Below, piece by piece: positions 6,268-15,600 of a stretch of DNA of 36,441 bases. The DNA is from Burkholderiales bacterium. Its GTDB lineage: Bacteria > Pseudomonadota > Gammaproteobacteria > Burkholderiales > Burkholderiaceae_C. Positions within the stretch are counted from its first letter, which is position 1. Every line of letters begins with the position of its first letter. The notes under the pieces are model-generated. The model had not been told where the DNA came from. It ran no database searches and saw nothing but the letters and a program-made list of their open reading frames with translations. The position numbers were made by a program, and so were the translations under genes. The DNA is taken from the NCBI GenBank assembly GCA_017302655.1, contig JAFLDE010000036.1, positions 1 through 36,441 on the forward strand, read 5' to 3'.

Positions 6268-7569
6268 ATGTTCGCCCTGGTCGATGGCAACAACTTCTAC
6301 GTCAGCGTCGAGCGGGTCTTCAGGCCCTCCTTGATCGGGCAGCCGGTGGTCGTCCTGTCCAACAACGACGGTTGTGCGATCTCCCGCTCCAACGAAGCCA
6401 AGGCGCTCGGCGTGAAGATGGGGCAGCCCTGGTTCCAGTTCCGGCAGCTGGAGGACAAGGCAGGGCTGGTCGCGCTGTCTGCAAACTTTGCGCTGTACGG
6501 CGACATGTCCGACCGCGTCATGACCTTGCTGGCGCAGTTCGCGCCCAGGCAGGAGGTCTACAGCATCGACGAGTGCTTTCTGTCGCTCAAGGGCCTGGGC
6601 GGCTGTCCCGCGGCCCATGGCAGGCAGCTGCGTGAGATGGTGTTGCAGCAGACCGGTATTCCCTGCGGCGTCGGCATCGCGCCTACCAAGACCTTGGCGA
6701 AGCTGGCGAACCACGTTGCCAAGACGGCGGAGCGCAAGCCAGGCTCCTATCCGCAGGAGTACGCGCAGGTCTGCAATCTCGCCGCCTGTTCGCCGGAGGA
6801 ACTTCGAGCCGTTCTCGCTGCGACACCTGTCGGCGATGTCTGGGGTGTCGGGCCACGCATCACTGCGCAGCTGGAGGCCAGCGGCATCCGAACCGCGCAC
6901 GACTTGGCGCGCTCTGATCAGGCTGCTATCCGCAAGCGCTTCTCTGTGGTGCTGGAAAAGACGGTGCGCGAGCTGCAGGGCGTCTCATGCCTTCAACTAG
7001 AGGAGGTGTCGCCCAACAAGCAGCAGATCATGTGCTCGCGATCCTTTGGCCAGCCGGTCGTCGAGCTGCGGCAGCTTGAAGAGGCGGTGGCGACCTACAC
7101 CTGCCGCGCGGCCGAAAAGCTGCGTCGCCAGGCCAGCCAGGCGGGTGCTGTACAGGTGTTCGTCCGCACCAACATTTTCCGGCAAGGGGACCGGCAGTAC
7201 TCCAGGACCGTCACGGTGCCGCTGGTCCGACCCAGCGATGACTCCAGCGTGCTGACGGCGGCCGCTCTGCAGGGGCTTCGCGGTGTATTCCGCCCTGGGT
7301 TCAAGTACGCCAAGGCTGGCGTCACCTTGGTTGACCTTGGGCCTGCAGCTATGAGTCAGGAAGAGCTTTTCCGTGACGACGAGGTGCCCGAGCGCAGCGC
7401 TTCCCTGATGCAGGCTGTCGACAGGATCAACGGCAGATTCGGCCGCGGAGCGATCGCGCTCGGTAGCTCCGGCGAGCCACGCAAGTCTAGGGACTGGGGC
7501 ATGCGTCAAGAGCGCGTCACGCCGGCCTACACCGCCTCTTGGAAAGATCTGCCCGTCGCAAGATGTTGA
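6268..7569 (+). CDS. umuC: UmuC, Y-family DNA polymerase V catalytic subunit
   Basis: 433 aa, close to the family length of about 422. The ATG at 6268 is fixed by the N-terminal [17 protein letters not shown] motif with catalytic Asp6. The second catalytic motif YSIDECFL has D101 and E102, as in E. coli. Further blocks present are [15 protein letters not shown] (fingers), the helix-hairpin-helix thumb region around VWGVGPRI, and a little-finger domain with [12 protein letters not shown]. The enzyme performs error-prone translesion synthesis with UmuD'2 and RecA. Only 4 bp separate it from the upstream gene, implying co-transcription from the LexA-controlled promoter. All catalytic residues are intact, so it should be active. 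Confidence 0.97.
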   Translation: MFALVDGNNFYVSVERVFRPSLIGQPVVVLSNNDGCAISRSNEAKALGVKMGQPWFQFRQLEDKAGLVALSANFALYGDMSDRVMTLLAQFAPRQEVYSIDECFLSLKGLGGCPAAHGRQLREMVLQQTGIPCGVGIAPTKTLAKLANHVAKTAERKPGSYPQEYAQVCNLAACSPEELRAVLAATPVGDVWGVGPRITAQLEASGIRTAHDLARSDQAAIRKRFSVVLEKTVRELQGVSCLQLEEVSPNKQQIMCSRSFGQPVVELRQLEEAVATYTCRAAEKLRRQASQAGAVQVFVRTNIFRQGDRQYSRTVTVPLVRPSDDSSVLTAAALQGLRGVFRPGFKYAKAGVTLVDLGPAAMSQEELFRDDEVPERSASLMQAVDRINGRFGRGAIALGSSGEPRKSRDWGMRQERVTPAYTASWKDLPVARC

Positions 7570-7708
7570 GCACCTCAGCTGGGCGGCGCGAGAGCCTCGC
7601 GAAATGAATCTCCGCTCTCCAACAAATGCGCGTAGATCGCAACGTGGTCAAACCCAAGAGTCTTTCTGATGCAGACTGCTGTCCTCGAATGCGAGTAGAG
7701 GCGCAACC

Positions 7709-8554
7709 GTGATTGAGCTGTCTCAAGTTGATTTTGAAACTGAGGAACTCCACCTCGGCGGCGTGCGAACGGAGGATGCCGGCCTACAGATTTTGACCCG
7801 CCTTGCGAAGCGATACCGCCACGAGATCTTCATCACGGAGAGAGTCGCGCCCGATGGTCTCGGTGAGTTCGATGCAATCTGTTGCATGGACTCTGGACTG
7901 GTGGTGGTCGATTTCAAGCGTTGGGCAGGCGACTTCTACCCCTTTGCAATGCGGGATGAACAGATCTGCGTGGTCCGAGAGCGCGGTGCGGTGTGGGTCG
8001 ATAACCCAATTCGTAAGGTGCTCGGAAAGACCTCAGCGTTGCTGCGCGAACACCTAAAGAGCCCAGAGTGGGCAAGTGTGCGGCGCGCGTTCTCCGGCCA
8101 GATTCCGGTTCACACAATCGTGTGCTTCGGCCCAACGACAACGTTTGACGAAATGCCGGAGCCAGACGATCGCGTGAGCGTGTGCACAACCCGCACGCTG
8201 GTTCGGGCGGTGGAGGACCGCTTTACTGCGAATCCAGGTGTAGTGGGCGCAGGCGCTCAGCTCCAGGGGCTGACTTCGGTTTGGCCGCGCTGGGGGGTGC
8301 TCACCACTCAGCGCAAGGGAGTGCTTCGTTGCGCGATTTGGCGAATTCAGTCCAGCGACTGGGACGCTGCGGTTTGGGGCCTACAAAGCCTTGAGTCGGA
8401 TGGGCGCAAGTTGAAGCTGCAATACCAAAGCGGACGCAAACTTACTTTGCCCGCCGATGAACCTGTATACCTTCGGGCATATGTTCAAGGCGCCGAGCGA
8501 CAAGTGCGAGTTCCCGCCAATACGCGATTCCGTTGGCGCTTGACCGGCCGGTAA
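7709..8554 (+). CDS. NERD-domain (nuclease-related) protein
   Basis: 281 aa from a GTG start at 7709; no clear ribosome site. The N-terminal third has the NERD pattern: a G-x-x-x-E/D-rich helix, then GEFDAICCMDSGLVVVDFKRW, in which D55 and D68-x-K70 match the PD-(D/E)XK core. NERD domains occur in many DNA-processing and anti-phage proteins and resemble Holliday-junction and restriction nuclease folds. The C-terminal 100 residues are beta-rich with no recognised domain. It stands alone, 139 bp after umuC, between the SOS operon and a convergent membrane-protein gene. A defence role is inferred from the fold and the island context. Confidence 0.75.
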   Translation: MIELSQVDFETEELHLGGVRTEDAGLQILTRLAKRYRHEIFITERVAPDGLGEFDAICCMDSGLVVVDFKRWAGDFYPFAMRDEQICVVRERGAVWVDNPIRKVLGKTSALLREHLKSPEWASVRRAFSGQIPVHTIVCFGPTTTFDEMPEPDDRVSVCTTRTLVRAVEDRFTANPGVVGAGAQLQGLTSVWPRWGVLTTQRKGVLRCAIWRIQSSDWDAAVWGLQSLESDGRKLKLQYQSGRKLTLPADEPVYLRAYVQGAERQVRVPANTRFRWRLTGR

Positions 8555-8655
8555 CCAGCACCGCTCACATCATTGCGGGCGCTGGGGCGCCGAACCCGTC
8601 GCAGTCCGAAGGGGGCGCCGCCGCGAGCACCGGCCTCTACAGTGGATGGAGGCCG

Positions 8656-9096
8656 TTAGCGCTTTCGCGTCACCCGCTTCGTAACCGCCCCACCAGCCAA
8701 AGCGCCAGTAGTGGCGATTACGGCGGTTCCACCCGCCATGCCAGCACCGCCAGCAGCAAGCGCGCCTCCACCCACTGCCGCAAGTGATGCATTGGTAAGC
8801 GCAGCACCAGTCAGCGTTGAGATCGCGGTTCCAGTCGTCGCTGTGGATCCAAGAAGACCAAGTCCACCAGCAGTTGCCGCAACCGGTCCTGCGAAGGCAG
8901 CCGCGGCTCCACCAGTCGCAACCGTTGCTGCTGCAATCAGCGCGGACTTGCCCGGATTTTCCTCAACGAACCCGGCTACGTCTGCAATGCCATGCACCAC
9001 CGGCGTGATTGCGGCGTCAAGCCCGCGGCCTACGGCCTCCACGCCATCGAACAGCTTCCCGACAGCCCCACCAACCAAGTCGCCAAGAAAACCCAT
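8656..9096 (-). CDS. Glycine-zipper-like small membrane protein
   Basis: 146 aa from the ATG at 9096, which has a GGGGA site 6 nt upstream; the frame extends 118 codons further but without protein-like composition. After an amphipathic N-terminus (MGFLGDLVGGAVGKLFDGVE), almost all of residues 50-140 is Gly, Ala and Thr with small hydrophobics, in repeats such as GGAAAAFAGPVAATAGGLG and GGGALAAGGAGMAGG. It ends in a basic KRVTRKR. The composition fits a glycine-zipper, membrane-inserting protein; bacteriocins, phage pore proteins and some toxin effectors share this. No immunity partner is seen. Convergent with the NERD gene. Function unknown. Confidence 0.65.
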   Translation of the reverse strand: MGFLGDLVGGAVGKLFDGVEAVGRGLDAAITPVVHGIADVAGFVEENPGKSALIAAATVATGGAAAAFAGPVAATAGGLGLLGSTATTGTAISTLTGAALTNASLAAVGGGALAAGGAGMAGGTAVIATTGALAGGAVTKRVTRKR

Positions 9097-9432
9097 TTCG
9101 ATCCCCGGTAGTTCGTTGCTACGATTCTTCTGGATCGGCCTCAGCGATGCAACGGACACCATGCGATCGTCAGATCGATCCGGGCTTTTTGCACGCGATT
9201 GGACTAGTCGGTGCCCGCCATCGTGATGGTCGTGACGCCTACGCGATGACGCCGCCATCGCTAGTAATGCGCCGGGCGGCACAATTAACGACCGCTTGCT
9301 GCACTTTGGTACGTCGTGTGAGTTGGATGCCGTTCCGCTGTGATGGCAGCCCACTGCGATCCAACCATCTGCATTGCTAGGTAAGGCTGCGCGCTCGCGA
9401 GTTGCGCCAACTAGCCCAATCCCCAACCTCAA
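9097..9432. other. Divergent intergenic region of 336 bp
   Basis: It separates the minus-strand glycine-zipper gene from the plus-strand gene at 9433 and must contain promoters for both. I see no strong -10/-35 pair, hairpin or repeat. A plus-strand ORF (9009-9380) lies across it but has arginine-rich shadow composition. Confidence 0.3.
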
Positions 9433-9768
9433 ATGACTGAATCCGACCAAGACCCAGGTCGCGCCGCCGCATGGCCGCCGACCTCACTTTCACTCGGCCG
9501 CGTCGTAGCGACCCCTGGCGCACTGCGCCTGCTAAAGCGACACGAAGTAAATCCAGCCGACCTCCTGTGCCGACACCAGACAGGTGACTACGGCGACTTG
9601 TGCCGTGAGGACAGGGCGAGCAATCGGCGTGCGGCACTCGCTGGGGCTCGCGTGCTTTCGGCCTACCTGATCGGCAACAAGGGAGAACGAATCTGGGTGC
9701 TGACCGATGCCATAGACGACGAGGGCGTGCGGCGCTGCACGACGCTGCTGCTGCCCTCGGAGTACTGA
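9433..9768 (+). CDS. Conserved accessory-element protein of unknown function
   Basis: 111 aa. The core LGRVVATPGALRLLKRHEVN, then a GDYGDLCREDRASNRRA segment, LSAYLIGNKGERIWVLTDA and a final TTLLLPSEY, is a pattern I recognise from a small protein that is very common on proteobacterial plasmids and integrative elements. There it is sometimes loosely labelled as a restriction or plasmid-related protein. No catalytic motif is evident. It precedes the second tyrosine recombinase by about 130 bp on the same strand. Its presence supports the mobile-element nature of the region. Biochemical role unknown. Confidence 0.75.
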   Translation: MTESDQDPGRAAAWPPTSLSLGRVVATPGALRLLKRHEVNPADLLCRHQTGDYGDLCREDRASNRRAALAGARVLSAYLIGNKGERIWVLTDAIDDEGVRRCTTLLLPSEY

Positions 9769-9895
9769 CGGCCTTGCCAACTTCACCCCACCAAAGCCGC
9801 GCCAGTCGCGGCTTTCGTTCAACTGCGCAACGCGCGTAAAACACATATTTGCGCGCGTGCCGAACCGGGCCGGAAGCGGCCCAGCGAGCACCACG

Positions 9896-10843
9896 ATGAC
9901 CGACAAGAAGAGGGAGAAGTTCGCTCCCAAAGCTCCCATTCCTCCCGAGCCTCCGCATCGAACCTTCACGGCTGAAGAGCTGAAGTTGGCTGCCAAGGCT
10001 GAGTCCACACGCACGGCCTACGCCAAGGACATCACCTACTACCGGCGGATGGGATACCCGCTGCCAGCAACGGCGGCCGATGCCCTGCGCTGGTTGGTCG
10101 CAGTCGCCCCAAGGCTGAAGCCGGCAACCATCCAGCGCCGGATGATTGCCCTGCATGCGTGGCACAAGGATCGTGGGTTGCCGTCGCCCATCGACAAGGA
10201 GGTGAAGACGGCGTTCGCTGGCCTCGGGCGCACCGTGGGCCTGGCGCAGCGCGCGGTGAAGCCGCTGATGCGTGACGACCTGCTCGCCGTGTTGATGGCA
10301 GTCCAAGCGCAGGAGCCGGTTCGAGCCGCGCGGGACACCGCGTTGCTGTTGTTCCTGTTCTGCGGCGCGCTGCGCAGGCAGTCGCTGGTGCAGCTCACGC
10401 TTGAGGATCTGACCTTCCATGAGCTGGGCGTGGATGTGCTTCTGCGGCGAAGCAAGACCGATCAAGAGGGCCGCGGCCTGGTCGTGAGCATTCCATTCGC
10501 CAATGGCAGGCAATGCCCTGTGGCTGCGATCCAGCGCTGGTGTGAGCTCGCCGGGATTCGGTCGGGCTACCTGTTCCGGCGCGTCACGCGAAGCGGCGCG
10601 GTGGGCGACACGCGCCTGGACATCAGCTCTGTGGCCAGGGTGGTCAAGGCGGCCGTCGCGCGTGCTGGCCTCGATCCGGCGCACTACTCGTCGCACTCTG
10701 GCCGAGCCGGATTCGTGTCAACGGCCGGCATGGCGCAAATGCCACTCGCTGAGATCGCTCAGGTCACAAAGCATCGAGGCCTGCAGTCCCTCCAGCGCTA
10801 CTTGCGTGTTGTCGAGCAGCGCAGAGTTCGGTCGCTACTTTGA
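9896..10843 (+). CDS. Second tyrosine recombinase (XerC/D-like, phage integrase family)
   Basis: 315 aa from the ATG at 9896; the longer frame uses a GTG at 9857 with no added homology. It has a SAM-like N-terminal core-binding domain (residues about 35-110) and a catalytic domain with all key residues: R160 (FCGALRRQSL), K187 (RRSKTDQEG), H267-x-x-R270 (SSHSGRAGF), H293 (TKHRGL) and nucleophile Y302 (LQRYLRV). It should be active. It lacks the arm-binding N-terminal domain of the integrase at 25509-26663. It sits in the middle of the island, far from the att sites, so it is either the integrase of a nested older element or serves internal rearrangement. No att site of its own was identified. 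Confidence 0.9.
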   Translation: MTDKKREKFAPKAPIPPEPPHRTFTAEELKLAAKAESTRTAYAKDITYYRRMGYPLPATAADALRWLVAVAPRLKPATIQRRMIALHAWHKDRGLPSPIDKEVKTAFAGLGRTVGLAQRAVKPLMRDDLLAVLMAVQAQEPVRAARDTALLLFLFCGALRRQSLVQLTLEDLTFHELGVDVLLRRSKTDQEGRGLVVSIPFANGRQCPVAAIQRWCELAGIRSGYLFRRVTRSGAVGDTRLDISSVARVVKAAVARAGLDPAHYSSHSGRAGFVSTAGMAQMPLAEIAQVTKHRGLQSLQRYLRVVEQRRVRSLL

Positions 10844-10939
10844 GGTGCGTCGAGCAGTGATGTGCTCCGTTCAACCTGTTGGCTGATCTTGGTGGTGTGC
10901 TGCTGCGAAAACGGGCGGTGGAATATTTTTCAGAATAAT

Positions 10940-10969
10940 TTGCGCATTGATACGTGGTTGGGCTAGGAT
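10940..10969 (+). promoter_or_regulatory. Possible promoter of the unknown/ImmA-IrrE gene pair
   Basis: In an AT-rich stretch after the recombinase, TTGCGC (10940-10945) and TAGGAT (10964-10969) are separated by 18 bp, about 40 bp before the ATG at 11009. This is a moderate match to sigma70 elements. Confidence 0.4.
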
Positions 10970-11008
10970 CCTGTCTCGGGAACCGGGGCCACCAACGCAA
11001 TCTCTGCC

Positions 11009-11626
11009 ATGTTGATCATTCAGTCCGAAACCGACGTCGAGTCCATCTTTTCTCCCTATGTGGCTCTGCTGCGCCAATGCGTACATGAAGCCTGGAACGA
11101 CTGGAGTGAAAGCGGCCTCGCAGCCCAAATGCAGACGAAGAGCTTCCGGGCTCAGTACCTGAACAACCAGATCATCTTCCGAGCTAAGCAGGCAACCGAT
11201 GGGCGGTCAGACGTTCGAGTCGACAAGATCCGTGGCAATCATGGCTTCGTCTTCAAGAACCGGGTGTTCGTGCGGCCGAAGTACGCGAGGGAAGGCTACC
11301 GGTCCAGCAACTACCCCACGAGGTCTGCCGTCGCCTTTCATGACCAGTCTGTCGACCTCTTTGAAGGGATTGCCAGACTGGAATTGGTTTTCACGCTGAA
11401 TAAGCTTGGCACAGCTGTGCAGAACATCTGCTTGACTCAACGCCATCAGCGGCAGATCCAGTGGATCTATCCGCTCGTTGAGCCGGCAGCGCAATCTCAA
11501 GGGAACTTGGTCCCGCTCAATCGGGAAGAGCGAGAAGCCTCACCCGCGGACAGAATCATCAAGTCGAAGAAGAGCCATGGAAACGATCAAAGCGATCAAC
11601 ACAAGCGAGGTGGCGGCTCCGTTTAG
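11009..11626 (+). CDS. Uncharacterised partner of the XRE-ImmA/IrrE regulator
   Basis: 205 aa, no signal peptide or membrane segment. Residues about 25-75 are rich in aromatic and charged residues (VHEAWNDWSESGL). A central block HDQSVDLFEGIARLELVFTLN and QRHQRQIQWIYPL suggests alternating beta strands. The last 40 residues are basic and low-complexity. The gene overlaps the next one by 50 bp in another frame, so the two are tightly coupled. Small unknown genes paired with XRE-ImmA/IrrE regulators are often toxins or stress effectors controlled by that regulator, and this is the reading I favour. No sequence motif proves it. Confidence 0.7.
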   Translation: MLIIQSETDVESIFSPYVALLRQCVHEAWNDWSESGLAAQMQTKSFRAQYLNNQIIFRAKQATDGRSDVRVDKIRGNHGFVFKNRVFVRPKYAREGYRSSNYPTRSAVAFHDQSVDLFEGIARLELVFTLNKLGTAVQNICLTQRHQRQIQWIYPLVEPAAQSQGNLVPLNREEREASPADRIIKSKKSHGNDQSDQHKRGGGSV

Positions 11627-12677
11627 GTCTGACCTCGCTAACTTGCGTCGCCGAATGCTTGGCTTAAGCCAAGCGGAGTTGGCGGTCGCATCCGGTATCT
11701 CTCAGCCCGTCCTCTCAAAGATTGAGGACGGGCTGAAGTCGCCTTCGGAGAGTCAACAGGCTGCGCTTGCTTCAGCCCTGCGTTGTCCGGTTGGGTTTTT
11801 CTTTCAGAAGGAGCGTGAGTACGGGGCTCCGATCAGCGCTCACCCGATGTTCCGGAAGCGCGCGGCGGTCGGGGTAAAGGTACTCAACCGCTTCATTGCT
11901 GAACTGAATGTTCGGATCGCTCACCTGCGCGCGTTTGTCAACGCCGTAGACATCGCGCCTGAGCTACCGATGCCTCAATACGATGTGGATGACTTTGCCG
12001 GGGGCGCCGAGGAAGTTGCTGCGAACGTAAGACGCGCCTGGTACATGCCGCTCGGTCCGGTGAAGTCACTGATGGACTACGTCGAGCGCTCTGGTTGCAT
12101 CGTCGTACACCTCGACATGGCCGAGGCGCAGATCGACGGGGTCAGCTACCGAATCCCGGGCCTCCCGCCCATCATCTTCTTGAACAGCCGAGCACCGGCT
12201 GACAGGCAGCGATTTAGCCTTGCCCACGAACTCGGGCACTTGGTGATGCATGCGATCCCGCATCCGGAGATGGAGGAGCAGGCCAACCAGTTCGCATCCG
12301 CGCTTCTGATGCCGAAGGCGGATGTGCTGCCGTATCTGCGCGATATCTCTTTGGAGCGAGCAGCTCAGCTGAAGAAAGTCTGGCGCGTGTCGATGGGTGC
12401 TTTGATCGTGCGGGCGAAGACCACCGGTGCGATTGACCATTACCAGTCAGACTACCTCTGGCGCCAAATGTCTGCGCTTGGGTACCGCACGCAGGAGCCG
12501 CCTGAACTCGCCTTCGAGCCTGAGGTTCCCACCGTCTTCCCCGCCTTGGTTCGACACTTCACGGAAGAATTGGAATACGACGCAGTTGACTTGGAGCGGG
12601 TGCTGGCCCTGCACTTCGAAGAAGTCGCTTCGATGTATGGGCTCAAGTCCCAAACCGGCCTGCGACTTGTTCGCTGA
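11577..12677 (+). CDS. XRE-family HTH regulator fused to an ImmA/IrrE zinc peptidase domain
   Basis: 366 aa from the ATG at 11577. Residues about 17-75 form an XRE helix-turn-helix (LSQAELAVASGISQPVLSKI). Residues 165-250 form an ImmA/IrrE (COG2856) metallopeptidase domain with the zinc site H217-E-L-G-H221 and a downstream E-x-x-x-N-x-FASALLMP helix providing the third ligand. In this family the peptidase cleaves a repressor, or the protein acts as an antitoxin/regulator of a neighbouring toxin. It overlaps the upstream 205-aa gene by 50 bp and is convergent with hsdR, ending 19 bp away. The catalytic residues are complete. Confidence 0.92.
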   Translation: METIKAINTSEVAAPFRSDLANLRRRMLGLSQAELAVASGISQPVLSKIEDGLKSPSESQQAALASALRCPVGFFFQKEREYGAPISAHPMFRKRAAVGVKVLNRFIAELNVRIAHLRAFVNAVDIAPELPMPQYDVDDFAGGAEEVAANVRRAWYMPLGPVKSLMDYVERSGCIVVHLDMAEAQIDGVSYRIPGLPPIIFLNSRAPADRQRFSLAHELGHLVMHAIPHPEMEEQANQFASALLMPKADVLPYLRDISLERAAQLKKVWRVSMGALIVRAKTTGAIDHYQSDYLWRQMSALGYRTQEPPELAFEPEVPTVFPALVRHFTEELEYDAVDLERVLALHFEEVASMYGLKSQTGLRLVR

Positions 12678-12696
12678 TTCAGCTCACGGTTGATCT

Positions 12697-15600
12697 TCAG
12701 AGCGTTAGCTCATCCGCAATCATCTCGGCCTGTTTGAGAACGGTCTCTGTCGCCAGCAACTGCATGTCAGGCGGGTAGCCGTACTGCCGCAGGGTGCGCT
12801 TGACCATCACCTTGAGCTTCGCCCGGACGTTCTCCTTGATCGTCCAGTCGATGCTGGCGTTCTCGCGCACCCGCTGTGTCAGCACCACCGCCAGCTCGCG
12901 CAGCTTGTCCTTCTGCATCAGCTCGCGGGCGCTGTCGTTGTTGGCGACTGCCGTGTAGAAGGCGTACTCGAAGGGGGTCAAGCCCAGTTGCTCAGCCTCG
13001 CTGTCTGCCGCCACGATGTCCTTGCTGACCTTGATCAGCTCTTCCATCACCTCGGCCGCCGTCAGGATCTTGTTCTGGTACTTGCGGATGGCCGCTTCCA
13101 GCATGTCCATCAGCGAGCGGCTCTGAACTAGGTTGCGCTTGGCGCGCACCTTTAGTTCGTCGGTCAGCAGTTTCTTCAGCACCTCCAGCGCCACGTTCTT
13201 GTGCTGGTAGCCCTTCAGCTCGGCCAGGAACTCGTCGGACAGGATAGAGATGTCCGGCTTCTTGATGCCGGCGGCGTCGAAGACATCGATCACCTGCTCA
13301 GACACCAGGGCCTTGTCGATCACCTGCCGGATGGTGGTCTCCAGGTCCTCGGTGCTACGCCCGCCCGCCGCGCCCAGGCTGTCGAACTTGACCAGGCGCG
13401 CCTTCACGGCCTGGAAGAAGCCCACCTCGTCCTTCACGTCCATCGCCTGCTCATGGGGAACGGCAATGGCAAAGGCCTGGGACAGCGCAATCACCTCGTT
13501 GATGTAGCGCCGGCGTCCGTCATCCAGGCCCAGGATGTGCTCCTCGGCTTGGAGGATCAGCGACAGCTTCTCGCCGGTGTCGGCCTCAAAAAAGCGCTCG
13601 TAGGCAAAGCCATGGAAGAGGCCCGACACGACCTCGATCTTCTCTAGCAGCAGGGCAACTGCTTGTTCCTGCGCCAACGTGGGATCGCCCTTGCCTCCGG
13701 CGTCCGAGTAGAACGAAAGCGCCTCTTTCAGGTCGGCCGCAATGCCCAGGTAGTCCACCACCAGGCCGCCCGGCTTGTCCTTGTGCACGCGGTTCACTCG
13801 CGCGATTGCTTGCATCAGGTTGTGGCCCTTCATCGGCTTGTCGATGTAGAGCGTGTGCATGCTCGGTGCGTCAAAGCCAGTCAGCCACATGTCCCGCACG
13901 ATCACCAGTTGGAGCGGGTCGGTGTCGTCCTTCATGCGCTCGGCCAGGACCTTGCGCTGCTCTTTGGTGGTGTGGTGCTGCGCCAGCTTCGGCCCGTCGC
14001 TGCTGGAGGCCGTCATCACCACCTTCATCACACCTTTGCGCAGGTCGTCGTCGTGCCACTGCGGCCTCAGCTCCTTGATGGCCCCATAAAGGTCTGCCGC
14101 AATGCGCCGAGACATGCTGACCACCATCGCCTTGCCGGCAAACACTTCTTGCCGGGCCTCGAAGTGCGCCACGATGTCGCGGGCGATGTTCTGCACGCGC
14201 GGCTCGCTGCCAATAAGAGCCTCCATCTTGGTCCACTTGGCCTTGGCTTTCTGCGTCTCCGTCAGCTCGTCCTGCTCAAGCTCCTCGTCCAGCTCAGCCA
14301 CCATCTGCCGGCCCTCGTCGCTCAGGCCAACTTTGGCCAAGCGGCTCTCGTAATAGATGCGAACCGTAGCCCCGTCTTCCACGGCCTGCGCAATGTCGTA
14401 GATGTCCACGTAGTTGCCGAAAACGGCCGGGGTGTTGACGTCGGCCTTCTCAATTGGCGTTCCAGTGAAGCCCAGGTATGTGGCGTGGGGGAGGGCGTCG
14501 CGCAGGTACTTGGCGAAGCCATAGACCAGCTTCTTGCCCACCACATTGCCTGCCTCGTCCTTCACATCCACCAGGCGGGCTTCGAAGCCGTACTGCGTGC
14601 GGTGCGCTTCGTCGGCAATCACCACGATGTTCCGCCGTGCCGACAGCTCGTCATGCACATTGCCCGTCTCGGGCTGGAACTTCTGCACCGTGGAGAACAC
14701 CACTCCACCTGCCGCCACCTTGAGCAAGGCCTTCAAATGGTCGCGGTTCTCCGCTTGCACCGGCTCCTGACGCAGCAGTTGCCGTGAGGCCGCAAAGGTG
14801 TCGAAGAGCTGATCGTCCAGATCGTTGCGGTCGGTCAGCACCAGCACCGTGGGGTTGTCCATCGCCAGCACGATCTTGCCGGTGTAGAACACCATGGACA
14901 GGGATTTGCCCGAGCCCTGGGTGTGCCACACCACGCCAGCCTTCCGGTCGCCCTTGGGTTGGTCCCTCACGCTTGGCACGCCATAGCTGGCGGCAGCCTC
15001 GCGCACTTCCATCGGGGCGCTCAGGTCCGCCGCTCGCAGCGTCGATTCCACAGCCGCATTGACCGCGTAGTACTGGTGATAGGCCGCCAGCTTCTTCACC
15101 GTGCTGATGGTCACCTGCCCAGTTTCCGGATCGACCTTGCGCGCCTTCTCGAAGACGATGAAGTGCCGCAGCAGGTCCAGCAGCGTCGCCGGGGCCAACA
15201 TGCCCAAGATCAAGGTCTCCAACTGGCTCACTAGGTGCGAAGCCTCGGCCTTGCCGTCCGCGCTCTTCCAGGCCATGAAGCGGGACATGCCCGCTGAGAT
15301 CGAGCCCGCCCGCGCCTCCAGCCCGTCCGAGATCACCGAGAACGCGTGGCTGTGGAACAGCTGCGGCAGCACCTGCTTGTACGTCTCGATCTGCTGATAG
15401 GCCGTCTTCAGCGTGGCGTTCTCGCTGCCGGCGTTCTTCAGCTCCACCACGACCAGCGGCAGGCCGTTGACGAACAGCACCACGTCCAGACGCTTGCGGT
15501 CTGAATGCTGCTCCCCATCCCGGGCCACAGTGAATTGATTCACCACCAGGAAGTCGTTGGCCTCAGGCCGTGCGAAGTCGATCAACCAGACCCGCTCGCC

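Noticed and set aside
9377-10696. Minus-strand 439-aa ORF
   Set aside because: Antisense shadow of the tyrosine recombinase and the 9433-9768 gene, arginine-rich.
13663-14787. Long plus-strand ORF of 374 aa
   Set aside because: Antisense shadow of hsdR, histidine- and leucine-rich.
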